Shown: positions 58,343 through 64,000 of the stretch, piece after piece
Numbering within the stretch: the stretch's first letter is position 1
Layout of the letters: each line of letters begins with the position of its first letter
Source of the DNA: Sulfitobacter albidus
GTDB lineage: Bacteria; Pseudomonadota; Alphaproteobacteria; Rhodobacterales; Rhodobacteraceae
Reading direction: 5' to 3'
DNA length: 64,000 nucleotides
NCBI RefSeq assembly: GCF_018200035.1
Contig: NZ_CP073581.1
Coordinates: 306,501 to 370,500, forward strand
Notes under the pieces: model-generated
Database searches by the model: none
Told to the model about the DNA's origin: nothing
What the model saw: only the letters and a program-made list of their open reading frames with translations
Translations under genes and position numbers: made by a program

Positions 58343-59593
58343 GTGCAGACAGGGGCGACGTCGCAAGGGAATGTGCTGTCGGTTCTGCGGTCGCTCAGCC
58401 CGCGCGCCCGGCTTTTCCTCTGGGCGATGGCGCTGACACGGCTGACCGGTTTCATGGTCTTTCCCTTTCTGACCGTCATTCTGTCGCAGCAGTTGGGCGC
58501 CAGTATCGTCGAGATCGGATCGCTGTTCACGGTGGCCGCATTTGTTGGGCTGGGCACCTCGCCGGTTGCGGGGTTTATCGCGGATCGCATCTCCAAGAAG
58601 TTTCTGATGCAGCTTGGTGTGGGGCTTACCATCGCGAGCCTTCTTGCAATGGGCCTGATCCGGGAGATTTCCGTCTACTACGGCGCAATCATTCTAATGT
58701 CGGTCGCGGGCGGCATGCTGGAGCCCTTGTTGCGCTCGACCTTGGGCGAGTTGGCCGAGACCGATGCGCAGCGTCCAGCGTTGTTTCATCTGCGCTATTA
58801 CATGGTCAATATCGCGGGCGCGATCGGCCCGGTCCTGGGCCTGTGGTTTATCCAGACGCAAAGCCCGGCGGTCTTTTTTATCGCTGCGGCAAGTTTTGTC
58901 TTTCTGGCGGGCGTGATCCACTTCAAACAACCGAAACTGCCGACGCCTGCAGACCCCTTGAACGCGCCGGTGCGGCGCAACATCTGGGTCAGTGTGCTGG
59001 GTCACCGGATGTTCGTGGCGCTGTTTGTGGCGAATTTTCTGCTGGTGTTCATCTACGCGCAGACCGATGAGCCGCTGACGTTCCATATGATCGACCGAGG
59101 CGTGCCGGACATCGCCGGGATCGTGACGGTGCTCACCGTGACCAATACGGTGGTGGTTCTGGTGCTGCATGGCCTCTTCATGAACAGGATCATGGCGATG
59201 GGTGAGGGGCTTGCGTTTCGGGTGGCGATTGGCTGCCTGTGCCTTTCGCTGGTCCTGATCGCGGCAAATGGGGCGCATCTGCTTTGGATCTGGATTGCGG
59301 CGATCGCCATCTCGACGCTGGGAGAGATCATCGCGATGCCGATGTTCCTGACCATCGTTGACCGGATCGCCCCGGCAGAGAACCGCAACGCGTATTTCGG
59401 GATCTACATGCTGTCCAACACGGGCGGCGCGCTGGCCCCGTTTCTGGCGGCCAGCCTGATTACCGGCTTTGGCGGGACGACCCTGTTTATCGGCGCGGCG
59501 CTGTGTTGCATACCATTGGCCGTGGTAGGCGCCATCGCGCTGCGGCACACGACCCAAACCCCCGAGACGGAGAGCACAGATGCACCCCTATGA
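58343..59593 (+). CDS. MFS transporter, probable exporter
   Basis: About 416 residues with about 12 transmembrane segments. The opening RLTGFMVFPFLTVILSQQLG and the loop GFIADRISKK between TM2 and TM3 match MFS drug-efflux-type proteins. The GTG at 58343 has AAGGGGG upstream and removes a charged, non-hydrophobic extension that a TTG at 58295 would give. Divergent from the NRPS operon, it is the best candidate for exporting the peptide. Its stop overlaps the next gene by 14 nt. Confidence 0.85.
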   Translation: MQTGATSQGNVLSVLRSLSPRARLFLWAMALTRLTGFMVFPFLTVILSQQLGASIVEIGSLFTVAAFVGLGTSPVAGFIADRISKKFLMQLGVGLTIASLLAMGLIREISVYYGAIILMSVAGGMLEPLLRSTLGELAETDAQRPALFHLRYYMVNIAGAIGPVLGLWFIQTQSPAVFFIAAASFVFLAGVIHFKQPKLPTPADPLNAPVRRNIWVSVLGHRMFVALFVANFLLVFIYAQTDEPLTFHMIDRGVPDIAGIVTVLTVTNTVVVLVLHGLFMNRIMAMGEGLAFRVAIGCLCLSLVLIAANGAHLLWIWIAAIAISTLGEIIAMPMFLTIVDRIAPAENRNAYFGIYMLSNTGGALAPFLAASLITGFGGTTLFIGAALCCIPLAVVGAIALRHTTQTPETESTDAPL

Positions 59594-60602
59594 GGATCTT
59601 CGCGCAACCGCATTCTGGAAACCCGGCGTTGCCGAACCAGAGGGCGGCGAGATTGCGGATCTGTGGATCCCGCGTTTCGAGATTCACCGCGGTGACGCCA
59701 TCGTGACGGCGGGATCGTGTTTCGCCCAGAACCTCGGCCGTGCGCTGCGCAATAACAACATGAATTGGCTGGTGACAGAGACACCGCCAAAAGGCTTGCC
59801 ACGCTCTTTGCATGCGGCGAATGGCTACGGGCTGTTCAGTTTTCGTACCGGCAACATCTATTCGCCGGTGCTGTTGCACCAGTGGCTGGTCTGGGCGTTC
59901 GATCCGGCGCGCATCAGCGACGAGGTCTGGCAGGATGGGGGGCGGTTTTTCGATCCCTTCCGCCCCTCGGTCCGCAGTACCGGGTTCGACAGCGCCGAGG
60001 AGGTCATCGCCTCGCGCGCGGCCACCGCCCGCGCGGTGCGCGAGGCCGTGCTACAGGCCAAGGTGTTCATCTACACCCCCGGTCTGACCGAAACCTGGGT
60101 GAATACCCAAAGCCGCGAGATCTATCCCGCCTGTCCGGGGACGGTCTGCGGGCTCTTCGATCCGGCGATGCACCGCTGCGTGAACGTCGGTTTTCAGGCG
60201 GGCAAGGACGCGCTTGTCAAAGCCTTCGAGATCATGAAAACCCACAATCCCGAAATCAAATTGCTGCTGACGGTCTCCCCGGTGCCGATCACCGCCACGG
60301 TGACGGGATCGCATGTCCTGCAAGCCAGCACCTACACAAAATCGGTTCTGCGCGCCTTGGTGGGGGAGTTCGTCGCCGCCACCCCGGACACGGATTATTT
60401 TCCGTCCTACGATCTGGTCTCTGCCGCCATGCTGCCCGAGAGCTATTTCGACGAGAACCGGCGCACAATCACACCGCAGGGGGTCGAAAAAGTCATGCAA
60501 AAGTTCTTTGAGGGTCTGGGGCACGCGGGCCGGATCGTACCCACGGGGCAGGGGGAGATCGTCTGCGAGGACGAGATCCTGAGCTTTTATGGCAAATCCT
60601 GA
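59580..60602 (+). CDS. GSCFA domain protein
   Basis: A 340-residue cytoplasmic protein of the GSCFA family, named for the motif seen here as TAGSCFAQNLGRAL (about residue 46). The family is related to SGNH/GDSL hydrolases and acyltransferases; later segments YTPGLTETW and LTVSPVPITAT are typical. No signal peptide. ATG with GGAGA upstream, overlapping the MFS gene, so cotranscribed. Function unknown; acyl or glycosyl tailoring of the product is possible. Confidence 0.85.
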   Translation: MHPYEDLRATAFWKPGVAEPEGGEIADLWIPRFEIHRGDAIVTAGSCFAQNLGRALRNNNMNWLVTETPPKGLPRSLHAANGYGLFSFRTGNIYSPVLLHQWLVWAFDPARISDEVWQDGGRFFDPFRPSVRSTGFDSAEEVIASRAATARAVREAVLQAKVFIYTPGLTETWVNTQSREIYPACPGTVCGLFDPAMHRCVNVGFQAGKDALVKAFEIMKTHNPEIKLLLTVSPVPITATVTGSHVLQASTYTKSVLRALVGEFVAATPDTDYFPSYDLVSAAMLPESYFDENRRTITPQGVEKVMQKFFEGLGHAGRIVPTGQGEIVCEDEILSFYGKS

Positions 60603-61254
60603 GTTTATCCTGCTGGGCGATTCCCACGCGACAGCCATCGGTCTGGCCGCGCGTGAGGCCGGGCTTGCCTTTGCCGGCGGGCCGCTGGCGTCGGGGCGGG
60701 ATTTCTACGTGCCTTTTTGCGAGGATGCGGGGGGAAAGCTCCGGTTTCTCGACGGTGAGATGGAGGCGCTGCACGCGGAGCTTTGTGCCGAGGTGGCGGC
60801 GCAGACCCTGCTGCACAGTAATCTGCCGATCCTGTGCACGGTCGGCTCCGGCTTTCACGTCGCTGCAACGACCGCGCTTTGGAGCGACTTTATCTCCCCT
60901 GATGGCCAGCTTGATGCAGGGTTCATCGAGAGCGCACTTTTTGCCGAAATTTGTGACGAGATGTTCGACCCGGCGATGCAGTTCTACCGGATGCTGCGCG
61001 AGGCTGGGTGCGCCGTGCAGGTAGCACTGCCGCCCCAACGCTGCCCAGAGACATCGGATGCGCCGATCATGATCGCCTTTCAGGCGCGCGCGCAGGCCCG
61101 TCTACACGAGCTTGGATGCGGCATCATCGACACGCGCGCGACCACCGCCCCCGACGGCACGCAGGATCCGGCCTTTTGCAAAGCGGCTGATCCGGTGCAT
61201 GGCAACGTGGCTTTTGGTGCCGAAATTCTCCGGGCGGCTGGGTATCTGGCCTAG
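60589..61254 (+). CDS. SGNH-hydrolase-like protein
   Basis: A 221-residue protein starting ANPEFILLGDSHATAIG: the GDSH block I with the nucleophile Ser, and near the C-terminus KAADPVHGN, a match to the DxxH block V that completes a Ser-Asp-His triad. Blocks II and III are less clear. It overlaps the GSCFA gene by 14 nt, so the two probably act together. No signal peptide. Convergent with the dioxygenase gene (4-nt overlap). Esterase or acyltransferase activity is inference. Confidence 0.72.
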   Translation: MANPEFILLGDSHATAIGLAAREAGLAFAGGPLASGRDFYVPFCEDAGGKLRFLDGEMEALHAELCAEVAAQTLLHSNLPILCTVGSGFHVAATTALWSDFISPDGQLDAGFIESALFAEICDEMFDPAMQFYRMLREAGCAVQVALPPQRCPETSDAPIMIAFQARAQARLHELGCGIIDTRATTAPDGTQDPAFCKAADPVHGNVAFGAEILRAAGYLA

Positions 61255-62120
61255 AGATAGGGGCGTTCGCCGACAAGCGTGACCCGCTCCCCCGCGCGCG
61301 CGTGCGGGTAGTAGTCCCAGATGGCGCGGTGCTGGGTGCAACGGTTGTCCCAAAACACGACCGTACCGGGCTTCCACTGCACGCGGCAGCTAAGCGCGAC
61401 TTCGAATTCGACAAAGCGGAACAGCATGTCGAGGATCGCCCGGCTCTCGAAATCCGACAGTTGCAGGATCCGCGTGGTAAAGCCGGGATTGACGTAAAGC
61501 ATCTTGCGCCCCGTATCAGGGTGTTTTGCAACGACGGGGTGCACGATACGCGGCAGGTTCGGCGGGGCCTCGAACCCCGCCCAGGGTACGGATGCGTCGT
61601 GCACGGCCGTCATCCCATCCAGCAGCTCTTTCATCCCCGGTGACAGCATTTCGTAGGCGAGGTGCATGTTGGCAAACACGGTATCGCCGCCGCAGCCGAT
61701 CTCGGGCGTTTTGTGAATGTGCAGCATTTGCGCCCAGGCAGGCTCCTCCGAGGCGGTCCCGTCCGTGTGCCAGACCTCACCGGCCACGAATTGCGACGCC
61801 TCGGAGGCCTGGATCAGCACGATTTCCGGGTCGTCGCCGTCGATATCCTCGACGGCCATTTTGCGCAGCGTGCCGAAATTGCGCGCAAAGGCTTTCTGGC
61901 TTTCGGGATCGATCCGCTGGTCGCGAAACACGAGCACGTGAAACTCCGTCAGGGCCTTGCGAATTTCGGCGACCTGTTCGGGCGGCACGGGTTGGGACAT
62001 ATCCACGCCGGAGACCTCGCATCCCGTGATCGGGTTAAAGCGTTTCACCCCGATGGTGCTATACTCGGATTTCTTGTCGGTGGCGAATTTACGGATGGCT
62101 TCAAGGCTGCTTTGGTCCAC
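61251..62120 (-). CDS. TauD/TfdA-type Fe(II)/2-oxoglutarate dioxygenase
   Basis: About 289 residues. The iron-binding facial triad is visible: HTD in EVWHTDGT and distal His in TQHRAIWDYYPHAR, whose Arg binds 2-oxoglutarate. FHVLVFRDQ and GGDTVFANM are family hallmarks. The GTG at 62120 with AGGAGA 6 bases upstream is the likely start; a longer reading to 62168 lies inside the previous gene. Family members oxidise taurine, sulfonates and free or carrier-bound amino acids; here, next to NRPS support genes, hydroxylation of a residue such as Pro, Arg or Gln is a reasonable guess. Confidence 0.88.
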   Translation of the reverse strand: MDQSSLEAIRKFATDKKSEYSTIGVKRFNPITGCEVSGVDMSQPVPPEQVAEIRKALTEFHVLVFRDQRIDPESQKAFARNFGTLRKMAVEDIDGDDPEIVLIQASEASQFVAGEVWHTDGTASEEPAWAQMLHIHKTPEIGCGGDTVFANMHLAYEMLSPGMKELLDGMTAVHDASVPWAGFEAPPNLPRIVHPVVAKHPDTGRKMLYVNPGFTTRILQLSDFESRAILDMLFRFVEFEVALSCRVQWKPGTVVFWDNRCTQHRAIWDYYPHARAGERVTLVGERPYL

Positions 62121-62793
62121 TGTCTTCTCCTGATGGCGCGTCATTGTCATGGGCGGCAAATGCCGCAAAAAGTTCTCGCTTGAGGTCGCTGGCGAGGGTC
62201 GCCTGGTCCGTGGGTCCCTGTGCCAGGGCGTTTGCGGTCAGAATGCCGCGCATGAAACTGCCCGGATAGCACGCGGCCCACGCGGCCACATCTGCCCGTT
62301 GAAACGCCGCGAGCATGCGCGCGGCGCGCGGGCGGTCCGTGCCCCGTGCCGCAATCCGCTGCATCATTTCGCAACTGCTCTGCGCATAGATTTCCGCATA
62401 GTTTTCGGCGTTATCGAAGTGTTCGGTGATCATCATGGCGTTTTCGGCGGCGAAATCGAGCGCGCTTTGGTGCATGGCGTCAAAATAGGCGTCAAAGGGA
62501 AAGCTCATGCGCAGCTGCGTGTCGATCAGCTGTTGCAGGGCGGTCGGGTCGGCGTCGGGTCCGGTGATTGCCTCGGCGGTTACGGGTGCCGGAACCCTCT
62601 CGCCCCGCAGACGCGCATTGGCGCGGATAAGCGGCACCAACGCCCGCGCGACCCAATGCGCGACCGGAGCGAACCCTTGTTTCAGGGTGCCTCCGGCAGG
62701 GGCGGGCAGCGCCGGATCGGCCTGAAATTCATCCTCAAGGATGCGGAGAACCTGCGCGGTCCATTCGGCGTGGGGATCAGACGCAGGGGGCAT
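62101..62793 (-). CDS. Hypothetical protein in NRPS support operon
   Basis: 230 residues (ATG 62793; a GTG at 62796 would add one). No family recognised. Mostly helical, acidic, with aromatic-rich central stretch FPFDAYFDAMHQSALDFAAENAMMITEHFDNAENYAEIYAQ (in part) and no signal peptide or membrane segment. It overlaps the PPTase gene upstream and the dioxygenase downstream, so it is cotranscribed with both. The central Glu/His/Asp residues could bind metal, but no motif is certain. Confidence 0.65.
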   Translation of the reverse strand: MPPASDPHAEWTAQVLRILEDEFQADPALPAPAGGTLKQGFAPVAHWVARALVPLIRANARLRGERVPAPVTAEAITGPDADPTALQQLIDTQLRMSFPFDAYFDAMHQSALDFAAENAMMITEHFDNAENYAEIYAQSSCEMMQRIAARGTDRPRAARMLAAFQRADVAAWAACYPGSFMRGILTANALAQGPTDQATLASDLKRELFAAFAAHDNDAPSGEDSGPKQP

Positions 62794-63520
62794 CACAGGG
62801 CTCGTCTGCTAAGGACCGTGTAGCGGAACGCGATGGCGGAGTGTCTGGCGACAGAAAATGCACATGTGCCACATCCGACGCGGTCGCCAGCGCGCCGGGG
62901 AGCGCGCCATCCGACTGCGGGAAATCCCACAGCCGCAGCTGCGGCACGCCGGTCGCGTGAGCATCCGCGTCGTGCGTATCGGCACGGGTGTCGATGGTGT
63001 GCAAATCATCGACAAGCCCCGTGCCACGCGCCTTCAATAGCGCCTCCTTGCGGACCCAGCAGCGCAGGAACGCAAGCGTTCTCTGCTCAGGCGCATGGCG
63101 GGCGATCCACCGTATCTCGTTGGGATGACAGACACGCGCGATGAGGGCCGCGTCCTGCACTGCCCGCGCGCGGTCCTCTATGTCGACACCGACAGCGCGG
63201 CTTGGATGCACCGCCACGGCGATCGTGTCGGCGGTGTGGGAGATGTTGAAATGCGTAGCCCCCGGAACCCTGATCTTGCCCGCCGGAGCGGTCGTGAACT
63301 CGGTACAGGGCAGATCCAGGAAATAGCGGACCAGCCCGCGCCCGAGTGCATGCAGACGCCGCTGCTGCGGCACGCGAACCCTGTCAAAGCGGGCGCGCTC
63401 GGCGTTTGTGAGCATTGGCTCGAACCCGTGCAGCTGCGCGAGGGTAGCGCTGAAAACGATGGCATGGCCGCGTGTCATCTCTGCGTGCAGCCGCTCTTTT
63501 GTGCGGCCCAGCTCAGACAT
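62777..63520 (-). CDS. 4'-phosphopantetheinyl transferase (Sfp-type)
   Basis: 247 residues. Both halves of the Sfp-type site are present: AVGVDIEDRARAV (magnesium-binding Asp and Glu) and WVRKEALLKARG (W-x2-KEA-x2-K). FNISHT precedes them as in EntD/Sfp enzymes. Transfers phosphopantetheine from CoA to the carrier-domain serines of the NRPS genes. The ATG at 63520 overlaps the thioesterase stop; an upstream ATG at 63625 lies inside that gene. Has a longer C-terminal tail than Sfp. Confidence 0.9.
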   Translation of the reverse strand: MSELGRTKERLHAEMTRGHAIVFSATLAQLHGFEPMLTNAERARFDRVRVPQQRRLHALGRGLVRYFLDLPCTEFTTAPAGKIRVPGATHFNISHTADTIAVAVHPSRAVGVDIEDRARAVQDAALIARVCHPNEIRWIARHAPEQRTLAFLRCWVRKEALLKARGTGLVDDLHTIDTRADTHDADAHATGVPQLRLWDFPQSDGALPGALATASDVAHVHFLSPDTPPSRSATRSLADEPCDAPCV

Positions 63521-64000
63521 CGCAGGCAGCCTTGAGCAGGTGTGGCGCAGACAGGAACGCCGCCAGTTGCCCCGCCATTTGCAGCGTGGGCCGTTCGTGC
63601 AGATCATGCGTGCCGGGCACGACATTCAGATCAAATCCGGCGGTCGTGATGGACCGCCATCCGTGCATCGTATCGGGCGGAACAAGCGGATCCTGCGCAC
63701 CGGCAAAAGCGAGGATCGGCGCGGCCACGGTGGCCTGCGTATCGGGGCGGTAGGCGTTGCACATGCGAAAATCGGCGCGCAACGTGGGCAGGATCATCTC
63801 CAGAAGCTCTGGATATTGCGCCACTTCCGCAAAGACCGGATTCACGCCGACGATATCGTCGACCAGCGTGTCGGGGTCGTTCAATTCGGGCAGCTTTCGC
63901 AGGCGCGCGGGCATTGGCGTGCTCAACACGACGATGCCGTCCGGGCCGGTCCCCTGCCTTTCAAAGCGGCGAGCGATCTCATGGGCCATCCAGCCTCCCA
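63513..64000 (-). CDS. Type II thioesterase (GrsT-like), 5' truncated by window
   Basis: The visible 162 residues are the C-terminal part of an alpha/beta-hydrolase. Frame is open to the window edge and reads GGWMAHEIARRFE, the segment just after the nucleophile serine (outside). Then LPTLRADFRMCNAY, PILAFAGAQDPLVPP (catalytic Asp) and VVPGTHDLHER (catalytic His), the standard type II thioesterase layout. Such enzymes clear misloaded carrier domains. Translationally coupled to the PPTase. Confidence 0.82.
   Translation of the reverse strand, partial: GGWMAHEIARRFERQGTGPDGIVVLSTPMPARLRKLPELNDPDTLVDDIVGVNPVFAEVAQYPELLEMILPTLRADFRMCNAYRPDTQATVAAPILAFAGAQDPLVPPDTMHGWRSITTAGFDLNVVPGTHDLHERPTLQMAGQLAAFLSAPHLLKAACDV

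Noticed and set aside
1..64000. CRISPR arrays, tRNA or rRNA genes, insertion sequences
   Set aside because: No direct-repeat/spacer series, cloverleaf-like element, rRNA stretch or transposase reading was seen by eye. A computed search was not possible.

Overview
The window looks like a high-GC alphaproteobacterium of the Rhodobacteraceae (roseobacter type). The evidence is a compact pqqABCDE operon, a divergent alphaproteobacterial type II secretion (T2SS) locus, DUF4331 and FIST proteins, and uniformly GC-rich codon use. This is inferred from gene content; no rRNA or marker gene is present. No tRNA, rRNA, CRISPR array, insertion sequence or phage gene was seen, and no gene-free stretch exceeds 300 bp.

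Layout. Positions 1-3561 (+) hold the end of a LuxR-type regulator, a FIST-domain sensor and a hybrid histidine kinase. Positions 3548-6709 (-) hold pqqABCDE, with every internal junction translationally coupled; pqqA is only 33 codons. rpiB (6808-7251, -) follows. Positions 7363-21510 form the T2SS region: a short prepilin peptidase, a secreted DUF4331 protein with a small lipoprotein, then a periplasmic-binding-fold lipoprotein with gspJ and gspK, gspN, gspLMEF, and gspGHICD. A DUF4198 protein closes the region.

Positions 22413-58116 (-) form a large operon of nonribosomal peptide synthetase (NRPS) genes. It starts with an ATP-grasp-like gene and ends in a mixed NRPS-polyketide protein. My reading of the modules, once frame breaks are bridged, is: gene 1 (56796-51926) A-T-C-A-T; gene 2 (51926-45610) docking-C-A-T-C-A-T; gene 3 (45613-35442) C-A-T-C-A-T-Cy-A-T-Ox; gene 4 (35445-31465) docking-C-A-T-TE; gene 5 (31465-22413) A-T-C-A-T-KS-KR-ACP-ACP-TE. 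Genes 1-4 would make an eight-residue peptide ending roughly Arg-Pro-thiazole-Gln. Gene 5 starts without a condensation domain and has its own thioesterase, so it may be a second line (Ile-Pro-extended ketide). Specificities were read by eye.

Genes 1, 2, 3 and 5 are broken into several ORFs. Nearly every break is repaired by adding one base to a G/C run of 5-7, which suggests uncorrected homopolymer errors, although real decay cannot be excluded from sequence alone. Around the NRPS operon lie an MFS exporter, a GSCFA protein and an SGNH-like protein (+), and on the minus strand a TauD-type dioxygenase, an unknown protein, a phosphopantetheinyl transferase and a type II thioesterase cut by the window end. 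Together they form a complete-looking, apparently undescribed peptide pathway.
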